A DNA stretch of 64,000 bases from Hevea brasiliensis (taxonomy: Eukaryota; Streptophyta; Magnoliopsida; Malpighiales; Euphorbiaceae): contig NC_079498.1 of assembly GCF_030052815.1 (NCBI RefSeq), positions 98,784,041 through 98,848,040 on the forward strand, in the 5' to 3' direction. Shown here piece by piece: positions 1 through 11,592 of the stretch; position 1 is the first letter of the stretch; every line of letters begins with the position of its first letter. The notes below the pieces were generated by a model that was not told the origin of the DNA, did no database searches, and saw only the letters and a program-made list of their open reading frames with translations. Both the position numbers and the translations under genes were made by a program.

Positions 1-1685
1 TCATCCTTCACCGTATTTCTCATATTATAAGCGTAATTCTCTAGCTTGTTCTTGGCTTCCACCTTCTTCTTCACGTCCTCATCCTCTGCCTTGTACTTCT
101 CTGCTTCTTGCACCATTCTCTCAATCTCTTCCTTGCTTAATCTTCCCTTGTCATTGGTGATTGTAATCTTGTTCTTCACTCCTGCAGTTTTATCCTCCGC
201 AGACACATTCAATATACCATTTGCATCAATATCGAAGCATACACTAATCTGGGGAACACCTCTTGGAGCCGGAGGTATGCCCTTAAGCTCAAATGTGCCG
301 AGAAGATTGTTGTCCTTGGTTCTAGCTCTTTCGCCTTCATACACTTGAATGAGCACACTGGTCTGGTTATCGGAATACGTTGAGAAAATTTGCTCTTTCT
401 TGGCTGGAATTGTTGTGTTCCTTGGAATCAAGACCGTCATGACACCACCTGCGGTCTCAATTCCAAGGCTAAGAGGAGTGACATCCAGAAGAAGTAAATC
501 TTGAACTTTCTGATCTCCTTCACCGGTTAATATTGCAGCTTGGACAGCAGCTCCATACGCAACAGCCTCGTCGGGGTTTATGCTCTTGCAGAGTTCTTTT
601 CCGTTGAAGAAATCTAGCAAAAGTTGCTGAACTTTTGGAATTCTTGTTGACCCACCAACAAGAACAATATCATGGACTTGACTTTTATCTATCTTTGCAT
701 CGCGTAGACACTTCTCCACAGGTTCCATACACTTTCTAAACAAATCCATGTTGAGTTCTTCGAATCTTGCTCTAGTAATGGTGGCATAGAAATCAATACC
801 TTCATAGAGGGAATCGATCTCGATAGTCGTCTGTGTGGTGGAAGACAGAGTCCTCTTTGCCCTCTCGCAGGCAGTCCTCAACCTTCTCAAAGCTCTGGCG
901 TTGGTACTAATATCCTTCTTGTGTTTTCTCTTGAACTCTGCAACAAAATGGTTAACAAGCCTATTATCGAAGTCCTCTCCTCCAAGGTGGGTATCACCAG
1001 CAGTAGCCTTCACTTCGAATATACCCTCCTCGATCGTTAAAAGAGAAACATCGAAAGTTCCTCCACCAAGATCGAAAATAAGCACATTTTTCTCCCCAGT
1101 CCTCGACCCCTTCTTGTCCAAACCATAAGCAATGGCCGCAGCCGTAGGCTCATTGATAATTCTCATGACATTTAGCCCTGCAATAGCACCAGCATCCTTG
1201 GTGGCCTGCCTTTGCGAGTCATTGAAATAAGCAGGAACAGTGATGACAGCATTCTTCACGGTGTGACCCAGATAAGCCTCAGCAATCTCCTTCATCTTGG
1301 TTAGAACCATAGAAGAAATCTCTTCAGGCGCGAATTGTTTCTCTTCACCTTTATATTGCACCACGATCATAGGCTTGTCACCAGGGCCAGAAATGACCTT
1401 GAAAGGCCAGTGTTTCATGTCGCTTTGGACAGTAGGATCAGAGAAGCGCCTACCAATGAGACGTTTGGCATCAAAAACAGTGTTTTGAGGGTTCATGGCG
1501 ACTTGGTTCTTGGCCGCATCGCCAATAAGACGCTCGGTGTCAGTGAAGGCAACATAAGAAGGAGTGGTTCTGTTGCCCTGGTCATTGGCAATGATCTCAA
1601 CACGATCGATCTGCCACACGCCCACGCAGCTGTAGGTGGTACCAAGATCAATGCCAATAGCCTTGCCTTCAGATTTTGAGGCCAT
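1..1685 (-). CDS. HSP70: Cytosolic heat shock protein 70, 3' end outside the window
   Basis: ATP-dependent Hsp70 chaperone of the cytosol/nucleus. The frame opens with ATG at 1685-1683 ([20 protein letters not shown]) and stays open without introns to the window edge, giving 561 whole codons. The three Hsp70 signatures are present: IDLGTTYS near the N-terminus, [12 protein letters not shown] near residue 200 and [13 protein letters not shown] near residue 340. The ATPase domain and substrate-binding beta domain are complete. Compared with the 646-residue neighbour, about 85 C-terminal residues (lid end and any EEVD tail) lie beyond the window. Lack of an intron is usual among stress-inducible plant HSP70s. 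It is divergent from and very similar to the gene at 3287, so the two look like an inverted duplicate pair. The family call is firm; heat inducibility is inferred. Confidence 0.96.
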   Translation of the reverse strand, partial: MASKSEGKAIGIDLGTTYSCVGVWQIDRVEIIANDQGNRTTPSYVAFTDTERLIGDAAKNQVAMNPQNTVFDAKRLIGRRFSDPTVQSDMKHWPFKVISGPGDKPMIVVQYKGEEKQFAPEEISSMVLTKMKEIAEAYLGHTVKNAVITVPAYFNDSQRQATKDAGAIAGLNVMRIINEPTAAAIAYGLDKKGSRTGEKNVLIFDLGGGTFDVSLLTIEEGIFEVKATAGDTHLGGEDFDNRLVNHFVAEFKRKHKKDISTNARALRRLRTACERAKRTLSSTTQTTIEIDSLYEGIDFYATITRARFEELNMDLFRKCMEPVEKCLRDAKIDKSQVHDIVLVGGSTRIPKVQQLLLDFFNGKELCKSINPDEAVAYGAAVQAAILTGEGDQKVQDLLLLDVTPLSLGIETAGGVMTVLIPRNTTIPAKKEQIFSTYSDNQTSVLIQVYEGERARTKDNNLLGTFELKGIPPAPRGVPQISVCFDIDANGILNVSAEDKTAGVKNKITITNDKGRLSKEEIERMVQEAEKYKAEDEDVKKKVEAKNKLENYAYNMRNTVKD

Positions 1686-1817
1686 TGAAGCAAGAAAGTT
1701 TCAAACAAACAGCTCAAGAAAGGATGAGATTGATACCGAGAAAGGTTAATTTGTCTGTGTGAATGTGGATTTTTTGCTGTGATTTCAGTCTTGGATGGAA
1801 ATGGGGGTTGTGGGTTT

Positions 1818-1826
1818 GATATATAA
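1818..1826 (-). promoter_or_regulatory. Candidate TATA box of the minus-strand HSP70
   Basis: Reading the minus strand, a TTATATAT element lies about 135 bases upstream of the ATG at 1685, leaving room for a roughly 100-base leader. I found no clean GAAnnTTC heat shock element upstream of it, only imperfect GAA/TTC clusters at about 1870-1920. Confidence 0.5.
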
Positions 1827-1929
1827 GAGATGTAAACAGGTGAAGAAAGTGCTAAAGACTTGCAGACACTGGTAGAAGATACTAGGCAAAGAAGAATGGA
1901 GAGAGTTCCAAAGAAAAATCTTTTACTCA

Positions 1930-2880
1930 TCGTTCACATGATAAAAAGAAGATATTACTGTATAGGGAAATCCTTGTACAAGGATTTTACTATATAATTT
2001 TATAAATTAATATATCTTTTTCATAAATATTTTTTAAAATAAGATATTAGATAATATTAATTAATTTTAAAAATATTTAAATTTCATTTATTTTATAAAA
2101 AATATTTTTTAAATTTTTTAATATTTAAAATATTAAAAAAATTAATTAATAAAAAATATTTTTTAATAAAAAATAAATCATTTTAAAAGAAAATAATTTT
2201 TATTTTTTAAAAAATAAAATTATTTTTTATTTCTTAGATTTTAATATTCTAAAAATAATTATATAAATATGAAATAAATAAATAAATATTATTAATTTAA
2301 AATTATAATTAAATAATTAAAAATATTTTTATAAAAAATATTTTTTATATCATAAAAAATATTTTTCATATATAAATTATTTTTTATAATATAAATAAAA
2401 CAAAATATAAAATAAAAAAAATTATTTTTGCATGCAATAATTTTACATATTTTATTATAAATGTTTGTAGATTTAAAAAAGAAATTAAAATATCTTTAAT
2501 TAAACATAAATTTACAATTAAATAATTTAAAGGCATATTCATAAATTTATTATAAAAGTAATGAAATCATCTCCCCAACTGCACTACCATGGGATTAGAC
2601 TTTTTTCTTTTTTAAATATAATTGTTCTATAAATATATGAATTTATTATATAATAAATAAATTTTATTATATATTATTTTATATCTTAAATGAATATTAA
2701 AATAAGTGTAAAAAGAATACCATTAAATGCAAATTATAATTTAAAATCGAGTCAGGTAAAAATTTAACTCTTGCTAATTCTTTCCTAAAAAAATCTCTTG
2801 CTTATTTTTTTTTAATTTAATTTAATATATCGTTAATATACGGGGCCGGTTTATATTATTGGCCCAAATATTCTGGGCGG
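1930..2880. other. AT-rich divergent intergenic spacer
   Basis: About 950 bases of very AT-rich, low-complexity sequence between the promoters of the two head-to-head HSP70 genes. It is dominated by short A/T runs and recurrent aaaatattttt motifs. No gene, RNA or element boundary was recognised. The AT-rich block separates two GC-normal promoter segments. Confidence 0.6.
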
Positions 2881-3052
2881 GCGGTACCTAAGCCACAACC
2901 ATTTAACTGTTCTGACTCCACACAACAACGTGTTTGTGAAAATCCAAAGAGAAGAAACCACCTCACCACTCCTCCAGAACTCTCTAGTTACACTTTCTGC
3001 GCTTCAGGGGTTTATTGACTGGCTGGCGTCATTCTCTTTCTACTCTCCTCTC

Positions 3053-3060
3053 GAAAATTC
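3053..3060 (+). promoter_or_regulatory. Heat shock element core of the plus-strand HSP70
   Basis: GAAAATTC is a perfect GAAnnTTC head-to-head heat shock factor module. The triplet that would be the next TTC unit on the 5' side reads CTC, a two-of-three match. It sits about 20 bases upstream of the TATA box, a normal spacing for plant heat shock promoters. HSF binding is inferred. Confidence 0.55.
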
Positions 3061-3080
3061 TCTATAGCACCCTCACACCC

Positions 3081-3089
3081 TTTATATAT
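3081..3089 (+). promoter_or_regulatory. TATA box of the plus-strand HSP70
   Basis: TTTATATAT lies about 200 bases upstream of the ATG at 3287 and just downstream of the heat shock element core. It predicts a leader of about 170 bases, which is A/T and CT rich as is common for heat shock mRNAs. Confidence 0.6.
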
Positions 3090-3286
3090 CTCTTGCCTTC
3101 AACTCACCACCCTTAGACTTGGAACAATCCGAAGCACAAAAGTCAGCTCGAAATCGAACTAAACAAATCTTCTCTTTTTATACCAATTAATCAAGAGTTC
3201 TTGATTCTTTAATTGGCTTTTTTTCCTTGTTTATAGCCAAGTTCTTTCGTTTCTTGATTTCTTGTTATAGTTAACCGTTTTCTTCA

Positions 3287-5227
3287 ATGGCGCCAAAGAC
3301 CGAAGGCAAAGCTATTGGCATCGATCTTGGCACCACCTACAGCTGCGTGGGCGTGTGGCAGAACGATCGTGTTGAGATTATAGCCAATGACCAGGGCAAC
3401 AGAACTACTCCTTCTTATGTCGCCTTCACCGACACTGAGCGGTTAATAGGTGATGCGGCCAAGAACCAAGTCGCCATGAACCCTCAAAATACCGTCTTTG
3501 ATGCTAAGCGTCTCATTGGTAGGCGCTTCTCTGACCATTCTGTCCAGAGCGACATGAAGCACTGGCCTTTCAAGGTCATTTCTGGCCCTGGCGACAAGCC
3601 TATGATCGTGGTGAAATACAAAGGCGAAGAGAAACATTTCGCGCCTGAGGAGATTTCTTCTATGGTTTTAACCAAGATGAAAGAGATTGCTGAGGCTTAT
3701 CTGGGTCAGACGGTGAAGAATGCGGTGATCACAGTGCCTGCTTATTTCAATGACTCGCAGAGACAGGCCACTAAGGATGCTGGTGCTATTGCAGGTCTAA
3801 ACGTGTTGAGAATTATCAATGAGCCTACTGCTGCAGCCATTGCTTACGGTTTGGACAAGAAGGGGTCGAGATCAGGCGAGAAGAATGTGCTAATTTTCGA
3901 TCTTGGTGGAGGAACATTCGATGTTTCTCTTCTGACAATCGAGGAGGGTATATTCGAAGTGAAGGCTACTGCTGGAGACACCCACCTTGGAGGAGAGGAC
4001 TTTGATAATAGGCTTGTTAACCATTTTGTTGCAGAGTTCAAGAGGAAGCACAAGAAGGATATTAGTACCAATGCCAGAGCCCTGAGAAGATTGAGAACCG
4101 CCTGTGAGAGGGCAAAGAGGACTCTGTCTTCAACCTCACAGACAACTATTGAGATTGATTCTCTTTATGAGGGTATTGATTTCTATGCAACGATCACTAG
4201 AGCAAGATTTGAAGAACTGAACATGGATTTGTTCAGAAAGTGCATGGAACCCGTGGAGAAATGTCTTCGTGACTCCAAGATTGATAAGAGTCAAGTTCAT
4301 GAGGTTGTCCTCGTGGGTGGGTCAACCAGAATTCCCAAAGTTCAGCAACTTTTGCAGGATTTCTTCAATGGAAAAGAACTCTGCAAGAGCATAAACCCAG
4401 ATGAGGCCGTGGCATATGGAGCTGCTGTCCAAGCCGCAATTCTTAGTGGTGAAGGGGATGAGAAGGTTCAAGATTTGCTTCTCTTGGATGTCACTCCTCT
4501 CAGCCTCGGAATTGAGACTGCTGGTGGTGTAATGACGGTCTTGATTCCAAGGAACACAACGATTCCTACCAAGAAAGAGCAAATCTTCTCGACATACTCT
4601 GATAACCAGCCAGGAGTGCTTATTCAGGTGTATGAAGGTGAAAGAGCTAAAACCAAAGACAACAATCTTCTTGGCAAATTCGAGCTCACCGGAATCCCAC
4701 CTGCTCCAAGGGGCGTTCCTCAAATTAATGTGTGTTTCGACATTGACGCCAACGGTATTTTGAATGTCTCTGCAGAGGATAAGACCGCCGGAGTGAAGAA
4801 CAAGATCACAATCACTAACGATAAAGGACGGCTGAGCAAAGAAGAGATTGAAAGGATGGTGCAAGAAGCAGAGAAGTACAAATCAGAGGATGAAGAGGTG
4901 AAGAAGAAGGTGGAGGCTAAGAACTCCTTGGAGAACTACGCATATAACATGAGAAATACAGTGAAGGATGACAAGTTCGCCGGAAAATTGGCTCAGGCAG
5001 ACAAGGAGAAAATTGAGAAAGCAATTGATGAGACAATTGAGTGGTTGGACAGGAACCAATTAGCAGAGGTGGAGGAGTTTGAGGACAAGTTGAAGGAGCT
5101 AGAAGGCTTGTGCAATCCAATTATTGCAAAGATGTATCAGGGTGGCGCCCAAATGCCGAACGGAAACTATGGAAAGACCAGCTTCGGCGGTTCAGGTGCT
5201 GGACCCAAGATTGAAGAAGTGGATTGA
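3287..5227 (+). CDS. HSP70: Cytosolic heat shock protein 70, complete
   Basis: Complete intronless Hsp70 of 646 residues, the usual length for plant cytosolic members. It binds exposed hydrophobic segments of client proteins in an ATP-driven cycle with J-domain proteins and exchange factors. Visible landmarks are IDLGTTYSC near the start, [15 protein letters not shown] near residue 175, [14 protein letters not shown] near residue 205, [14 protein letters not shown] near residue 340, and a C-terminal GGxGP region ending in EEVD. EEVD is the TPR-cochaperone docking tail that marks the cytosolic/nuclear class. There is no transit or signal peptide. The ATG is the first in a strong context after a TATA box and a heat shock element. 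The divergent neighbour is its close paralogue. The sequence shows no damage. Confidence 0.98.
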   Translation: MAPKTEGKAIGIDLGTTYSCVGVWQNDRVEIIANDQGNRTTPSYVAFTDTERLIGDAAKNQVAMNPQNTVFDAKRLIGRRFSDHSVQSDMKHWPFKVISGPGDKPMIVVKYKGEEKHFAPEEISSMVLTKMKEIAEAYLGQTVKNAVITVPAYFNDSQRQATKDAGAIAGLNVLRIINEPTAAAIAYGLDKKGSRSGEKNVLIFDLGGGTFDVSLLTIEEGIFEVKATAGDTHLGGEDFDNRLVNHFVAEFKRKHKKDISTNARALRRLRTACERAKRTLSSTSQTTIEIDSLYEGIDFYATITRARFEELNMDLFRKCMEPVEKCLRDSKIDKSQVHEVVLVGGSTRIPKVQQLLQDFFNGKELCKSINPDEAVAYGAAVQAAILSGEGDEKVQDLLLLDVTPLSLGIETAGGVMTVLIPRNTTIPTKKEQIFSTYSDNQPGVLIQVYEGERAKTKDNNLLGKFELTGIPPAPRGVPQINVCFDIDANGILNVSAEDKTAGVKNKITITNDKGRLSKEEIERMVQEAEKYKSEDEEVKKKVEAKNSLENYAYNMRNTVKDDKFAGKLAQADKEKIEKAIDETIEWLDRNQLAEVEEFEDKLKELEGLCNPIIAKMYQGGAQMPNGNYGKTSFGGSGAGPKIEEVD

Positions 5228-5325
5228 ATGCGTGAAATTTAGACTGTCGTGTATTTAGGCTTTGCTTTGGTCCTCTGTTTTGGTTCATACTTGAATGAAT
5301 TCTCCAGTTTAAGTTGTTAGGTGCC

Positions 5326-5326
<1 letters not shown>

Positions 5327-5370
<44 letters not shown>

Positions 5371-5371
5371 T
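5327..5371. repeat. (AAT)n microsatellite
   Basis: About 15 copies of a taa/ata triplet, roughly 100 bases after the HSP70 stop codon and so possibly within its 3' UTR. Confidence 0.9.
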
Positions 5372-5952
5372 TTAATAGTTATTTTTATTTTTTATTTTTT
5401 TATTTTTCTGTCTTAATCATATGGGCCGTGCTGGGCCATTATTGGGCTTTTATAAACCTTGCAAGATGGCAAGCAATGCATTCAATTCAATCCTGAGCTC
5501 TTGCTTCTTACTGCCCTAAACGTATGCCGAAATGAAGGACGAAGTGAATTTGATTTCATGGCTGTCGAATTTCTGCTTCAAAATAAGGTTCTCTTCTTCT
5601 TCTTCTTCTTCCTCATTGTTATCTACTTCCAGTTGTGAATTATCTATAGTTTATGTGATTGAATCTTTTCTTGATACGCTGGAGTAGCAAAAATTATGAA
5701 TGTTCCTCTGGTCAAACTAATTTCCTTTTCTCCATGTTAGCATCACAAAACCAAGCCCTGTGAATGATATTTGATAGAAGACACTAATGGTAGAGAATAA
5801 TATCACTGGAAATTGTATTTTGAATGCCTTTGAGTGTGCTAAAATTCTTTCTTCATTTTGGCCAATTTTCTCAAACTTTGTTGTGCATGAGTACAATTGT
5901 ATGTCAAACCTTCATGTTCCTCAAAAAACCATGTAATTGTTTCATTTTGAAT
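5372..5952. other. Spacer after HSP70, no confident gene
   Basis: Non-repetitive, moderately AT-rich DNA. A short open stretch from an ATG near 5532 ends before a GTTCTC donor-like site near 5588 and is followed by a (TTC)n tract. It could be a first exon of an unknown gene, but no continuation was found. Confidence 0.4.
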
Positions 5953-6165
5953 ATGAGAGAGGGTTAATTAAGATGGTTTGGTCATGTTTAACGTGTAGCA
6001 TCAAGTGCTCTAGTACGGAGGAGAGACCTAAAGTGTTATGGAGAGAAGTAGTAACAAGAGATTTACATTTTTTGAATATTAATGTGGAATTGATTTCAAA
6101 CAAAGCTGAATGGCGAAAAAGAATGCATATAACTGATCTCATTATCTCAACTAGTTTGAGCTTTT
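5953..6165 (+). mobile_element. RTE-type LINE 3'-terminal remnant
   Basis: The frame here reads RPKVLWREVVTRDLH and then EWRKRMHITD. This is clearly related to the C-terminus of the longer LINE at 14235-14460, which reads RPKLTWKRVVQEDLEALH followed by a W-x-K-x-I-HIAD block. The remnant starts at the counterpart of the RWFGHVK motif and carries a small internal deletion. No endonuclease or RT portion is attached, so this is a 5'-truncated, decayed insertion, as is usual for LINEs. Confidence 0.7.
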
Positions 6166-6494
6166 AAGATTTAGTTGTTGTTGTCTGCTTGTATCAGTCG
6201 CAAAAGTATTAACTGCAGAATATTTTATGCTTGGTGATTTTTCAGCTTTGGCACTGCTTTTGATTGAGATAGAACACATTATGTCACATTATTTCCGTGT
6301 CTCCTTCCCGAGGTGCCCCCTCTCCCCGCCCTCACTCAAACAAAAAAGCAGGAAAAAAAAAGAGAACATTTTTCTTTGTTGATTGCATATATTCTTTTGA
6401 ATCCTTGTTTGACTTCACAGGTTTTATGGCTAATTTACCTGTGGGAATGAGTAGTGGAGAGGCATAAGTGATAGAATAATATCATCTTCTGGTT

Positions 6495-6582
6495 GCATGT
6501 TCATTTTGCGTGTGCATTTACATTTGACTTTAGCAAACATATTCATTTTGCTTATGTATTAACGTTTGACTTTAGCAAACAC
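6495..6582. repeat. Two-copy tandem duplication, about 44 bp
   Basis: Two adjacent similar units share 'ttgactttagcaaaca' and 'attcattttgc'. There is no further copy and no coding content. Confidence 0.6.
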
Positions 6583-6730
6583 AAGCTATATGCATTTTTC
6601 CTGGAATTAGATAAAAAAAAAAATCATACATAAATGACTTGGCCCAGGAGGAGGTGAGTCAAAGTAAATTTCTTGAAAAAAATCAGAGAACTAATTGCTT
6701 TTACAATTTTTGTACAACAATTAGAGAAGA

Positions 6731-9700
6731 TCAGTCATCTCCTGCTGTGGATGATGAAATTCCCAGAGAGGATGCAAATGTGGCAGTTGTATCCCCACTG
6801 AGATACCTTTTTAGCCGATCCAAGTCGTCAGCAGCATCAAGCATTGTAGGTCTTGTGGAGGGGGACTCTTGAGTGCAAAGAATACCTAACTCGATCAATT
6901 CTCCTAGTGCAACTTCCCACATATTCTTTACTTCAGGGGATTGATCTCTTAAAGCTCTTACCAATGAAGAGTCTATAACTTGTTCAACTCTACCATGGTA
7001 ATGATTCTTCACCCATTTGTGCAGGCTTAGCCCACCAACAAACATTTCATCTGTTGGTCTTGTTCTTGTGACAATCTCGAGAACTACAATACCAAAGCTA
7101 TAAACATCTCCTTTTGTAGATGTGTTTGAACCAAACCCATATTCTGCATTATCAAATTATAACTGACTTAGGATGTTCTTGGTACCAATTGGTTGCAACA
7201 CAGAACTTTAATTATTAAATAATGAATTAGAAAGTCAAATAAATGTAAATAATGATTGATGATGCTAGTGGGATCCTTTTTATGGCAACAGTGTAATGTT
7301 GGAATTAAGGAATCATTTTTTGCCCAATCTTTTATGCATAATTTGTGCAGATGATGCATTTCTATTTCGTAGCCGACCCAAATTGTGGAAAATGACTTTT
7401 AAGATAATCAGAAAAGAAACAAGGGAAGCCAGTTTTTTTATTTAAAGGATTATGGTGTCTTCTTAAAGAATGAACTTACGTGCAGAACTGCAGCTTACCA
7501 TTGCCCAACTCAATCTTGATGAGTGCATTTTTTCCTAAAACATGCTTGAACTTTTTGATTTGGTGTTTACTTTTACAGATGAAGCAATGGAAGAATTTGT
7601 ACCTGGTGCAATGTATCCAATAGATCCGCATAAGTTTGCAGTAGAGTTCCCCATATTCTCAACAACCACAGCATTTCCACCACCAACTGTCAAAACCAAC
7701 CTTGCAATACCAAAGTCAGAAACCAGAGCCGTCATGTCGTCATTAAGAAGAACGTTGCTTGGCTTTAGATCACAATGTATGACTTTAACAGGTGAATGGT
7801 GATGCAGATAAGCCATCCCTTCAGCTATGTCACTGCAAATGTTCACCCTCTGGATGAGAGTCAAATCAGAGGAGCCTGAAACCAAACCTGTTCCTGAATG
7901 TGGGTAGAGACGGCTATCCAAACTTCCATTTGCCATATATGGAAGAACAAGAGCTTTAAAATCAGGAAGACTGCATGCTGTTATAATCCTGATCAAATTT
8001 CTGTGCCGAATCCTCTTTAAAACTTGGCATTCTCTGTTAAAACTCTTTGTTGAGTTTCCAGATTGCAACTGCAATACCTTTACAGCTATCAGAGTCCCAT
8101 CTGGAAGAATTCCCTTATAGACACGTCCATAACTACCTGTACCAACTAGTCTTTGTTCATCAAATCCTTCAGTGGCCTCAGACAGTTCTCTGTAAGTAAT
8201 TCTTGGAAAATTGTGGATCAATTCTGGCTCTGTTGGTTTTTCTGTTCTCTCAGTTCTCAGTGAATTTCGAGAAGAAACCATAACCTTGATTTGGCGGATT
8301 CCAATTACACAACATATTGTTGAAAAGAAAGCTGATACAGATATGACTGGGATGAATATAACCAAGAACATACGTGAGCGAAACCAGCGACTTTTTTGAG
8401 AGCAAGCAGGCATGCCAGAAACTGCACCACAAAGATGCTGATTGCCTAAGAATGACCTATTTGTAACTAAATTGAAGATACCACCAGAGGGAATTAGTCC
8501 TTCAAAGTTGTTAAAAGAAAGATTCAGATAGGTGAGGGTGTGAATTTTGTTGAGGCTTACTGGGATCATTCCAGAGAGGTGATTTCCAGAAACATCAAAG
8601 GATTCAAGGTTCTTTAGATCACCAAGGGAATCAGGTAGGTTCCCTTGAAGGGAATTATTTGAGAAATTTACCATCCTCAATGCAATGCAGCTTGATATCT
8701 GAAAGAAGATGCTTCCAGTGAGATTGTTTGATGAAACATCTATCTCTTGAACATTTTCCAGCTTGCTCAGTTCAATTGGCAAAGGCCCGTCAAGATGATT
8801 GTGTGAAAGGTTTAAAAATATTCGTATCTCACGCATTCCTGATATTTCTGGAGGAATGCTCCCAATCAATCTGTTATAGGACAAGTCTAGCTTGTACAGA
8901 TCAATGCACTGTCCTAATGTTGGAGGTATGTTTCCTGAAAGGAGATTGTTGTTGAGAAACATATAATTCACCCGAACTAAATTTCCTAAGCTTGCTGGTA
9001 TTTCACCTGAGAATTGATTATTTGATAGATCAAGCAGACCAAGATGAGAAAACTGACCTAATGCTGCTGGAATTTCACCAGTGAACAAGTTGTGTGATAA
9101 GAAAAGTTGCTCTAGGCTGAGCAAATGACTGATCTTTGCTGAAATTGTTCCATTTAGATAATTGGATGTCAAATTCAACACTGTAAGAGCAGTAAGATTT
9201 GCTATATTTGAAGGGATTGATCCATAGATCTGGTTTTCTTGCAGCATAAGAGAAGAAAGTTTGGCGCTAAGTTGGCCAATGGAACTGGGCAAGCTTCCTC
9301 TGAGACCCATCCCAGCCAATTCAAGCTCCTCTAAGTCAGTGCAATTTCCAAGTGCAGTGAAGAATGGTTCAAGATTGGTGTTGTTATTGTGACTAACCAT
9401 ATGATTATATGATAGATGGAGTAAGCTAAGTGAAGGTAGATTTCCTACAATATTTGCAGGCAATTCACCAGAAAGATGGTTATACTCCACGTCTATATTG
9501 TAGAGTGAAAATGAAATATTGGTTAAAGATACAGGAAGTTCTCCTGTAAATTGATTGTTGTATAAATTGATGGTCCATAGGTCAGGGCAATTTCCAATTT
9601 CTTCAGGAATATTTCCTGTGAAAAAGTTACGAGACAAGTCTACATTTTCTAATGAAGTGCAGTTGGAGAAGAAAGAAGGTGGAAGTTCACCTTTCATATT

Positions 9701-10177
9701 GTTGCCCCTGAGACTTATCAAAGTGAGTTTCGAAAGCAGGGCAAAGGACTCTGGCAATGAGCCATCTAGATGGTTCAAGTCTAGCTGGAGGTGACGCAGG
9801 TGTCGAAGGGAAGACAGTTCAGGAGGAATAAGGCCAAAAAAGTAGTTTTCGACTAGGTTGAGAACTCGAAGTCCAGTGAGGTTTGAAATGATTGGTGCAA
9901 GTGGCCCTGTGAGTTCATAGTTGGACAGATTCAGTTGTGCTATGCGGTGATGGTGCTTGTCACATCTGACACCTGTGAAGTTGCAGACATCAACAGCCTC
10001 AACCCAGTTAGCAAGTCTGAAATTTGGATCTAGAATTAGGGTCCTTCTGAATGCTAGAAGAGCAGCCTTGTCTGTAAGCAAGGAGTGGTTGAGATGGTGA
10101 CTATAACCTGAAACTGCAAAGAGGTGTGTTAAAACCAAATGCTGGAGGAGCAGCAGAACTGTCCAAATGAATGCCAT
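6731..10177 (-). CDS. LRR receptor-like serine/threonine kinase, two exons
   Basis: Plasma-membrane receptor kinase resembling the family typified by Arabidopsis At2g24130. Exon 1 is 10177-7603 and exon 2 is 7143-6731. The 459-base intron starts GT (7602-7601) and ends AG (7145-7144). It splits a GAA codon so the join restores APEYG of the kinase activation segment, and the spliced CDS is 2988 bases (995 residues). Order: signal peptide (about 1-25), LRR N-cap with a Cys motif (WVEAVDVCNFTGVRC), about 20 LRRs to residue 590, Cys cap, transmembrane helix (about 610-635), then kinase domain with GTGSYG loop, AVKVL lysine, HCDLKPSN catalytic loop (about 800) and DFG. The catalytic loop has C instead of R before D, so it is a non-RD kinase, a class enriched in immune receptors. 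The ligand is unknown. No damage is seen. Confidence 0.93.
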
Positions 10178-10280
10178 TTTTATTATTCTGTTAAGTGCTC
10201 ACTAATATTACTTTTGTGAAGCCCTCTGCTTCTGTTTTCATCTTGCTTCATAATAATAATGATGTAATTGAAGTCCTGAA

Positions 10281-10286
<6 letters not shown>

Positions 10287-10318
<32 letters not shown>
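10287..10318. repeat. (GA)n microsatellite in the LRR kinase promoter/leader
   Basis: About 16 GA units on the plus strand (CT on the coding strand), roughly 110 bases upstream of the LRR kinase ATG. CT tracts of this kind are common in plant 5' leaders and core promoters. Confidence 0.85.
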
Positions 10319-10319
<1 letters not shown>

Positions 10320-10320
<1 letters not shown>

Positions 10321-10929
10321 GTGCAGCAGTGGTTTGATGGAATGAAAGAGGGCATGGGTGAAGGTGATAGATATTTTAGATATAAAAATTCAATTCAGGC
10401 TATGAATTGTGGGGACACTAAAAATCCGTTTCATCTCTTCCATCATGGGTTGCAACAATGATGAGTAGATTTTCAACTAAACCTAAATGGATGCCAATTT
10501 ATAGGACAAAAAATATAGATTATAGATTATTTTTTTCCTTTTAATAGGGCATGCGCAACTTCAACCTTTGGGCCTGGAATATTTGCCACGTATAGTTGCA
10601 CACACACAGAGAGAGAGAGGAGAAGAAATATGGATGCAAGATGTGGCTGAAGCCATTAGTTGAAATTGTCTTTTAGGTAGGGACTGCAATTGACATTCTA
10701 GAGTCCTGTGAGTGCAACTTGTGCCTAGAAGGCTTCGGTTGACATTTTAGTGCTCTCTGATAACATTTTGTGACTAAGGCCACTATCTTTGTCTTTGCCC
10801 ATTTGAAACAAGATGCTAATCTTGTGTCATCTCAAAGTATGGAGGCTCCAATGACATCTCCATCTTTTGTCGTATAGCGATTGCCAACATTTCTTGGGCA
10901 AGACTAATTGGGTACTTGAATATCCTTCT

Positions 10930-10934
<5 letters not shown>
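10320..10934. other. Upstream region of the LRR kinase, no gene
   Basis: About 600 bases. The part at 10380-10495 is shared with the region upstream of the truncated LRR paralogue (about 36000-36070): both contain 'gatgagtagattttcaact'. The duplication that made the two LRR genes therefore included promoter sequence. Nothing else was recognised. Confidence 0.55.

Positions 10935-10978
<44 letters not shown>
10935..10978. repeat. (CT)n microsatellite
   Basis: About 22 CT units, upstream of the RTE LINE. It is flanked by unique sequence with no gene. Confidence 0.9.
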
Positions 10979-10979
<1 letters not shown>

Positions 10980-11196
10980 ATTATGGAAAGACTTCCCTTT
11001 GGCAATTAGTCTTAAGTTAGCTGCTTATGAGGGCAATCTAGCTTCTGAACTCTTAAGTTAATAGCACCACTTAGGCATTATTCGATGGTCAGCCATGGCA
11101 TCTTTGTGAAATTTGACTGAGTTGGGTAGAACTTCCCATCCAAAATTTGATCTTAATAGGAAATTGCGGCTATTAATAAATTTAATATATAAATAA

Positions 11197-11200
<4 letters not shown>

Positions 11201-11233
<33 letters not shown>
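11201..11233. repeat. (TA)n microsatellite at the LINE 5' side
   Basis: Uninterrupted TA dinucleotides directly before the first recognisable LINE sequence. The low complexity obscures the exact 5' junction of the LINE. Confidence 0.85.
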
Positions 11234-11236
<3 letters not shown>

Positions 11237-11592
11237 AACTCCGCTTAAATAGTTTGCGCTTAGCTGGTCCCAAATCCGCATAAAGAAGAAGGGTTGCGGT
11301 AGGTGACAATCAACGTAAAAATTTCGTCACACTCTATGATATGGATTCAAATAAATATGAACGTTGGGGCGTCCTCTACTAACGACGCGTTACATCGGAG
11401 CCTGGGTGTAGTGAGAAATATGCAAGGGTGTAGGACGTTCACCGAAAGCGACGCGCCATGCCGGCGCCTGGGTGTGGTGTTAAGTGAGCAAGGGTTCCCA
11501 CATCATGGACGGGTGTGGGTAAAGATAGTAGAACAGATAGTGGAACAGAACACAAGATAGATATAGAAAACAATAGAAGATATCATAGAAGG

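Noticed and set aside
1493..1930. 145-codon ORF on the minus strand overlapping the HSP70 start
   Set aside because: It lies in another frame of the HSP70 start and leader and has no domain; HSP70 homology fixes the real frame.
4322..4864. 180-codon ORF antisense to HSP70
   Set aside because: Shadow of the highly biased HSP70 coding frame; antisense ORFs of this kind are common in HSP70 genes.
5532..5590. Possible first exon (short ORF before a GT)
   Set aside because: No second exon or homology could be found; the following DNA holds a LINE remnant.
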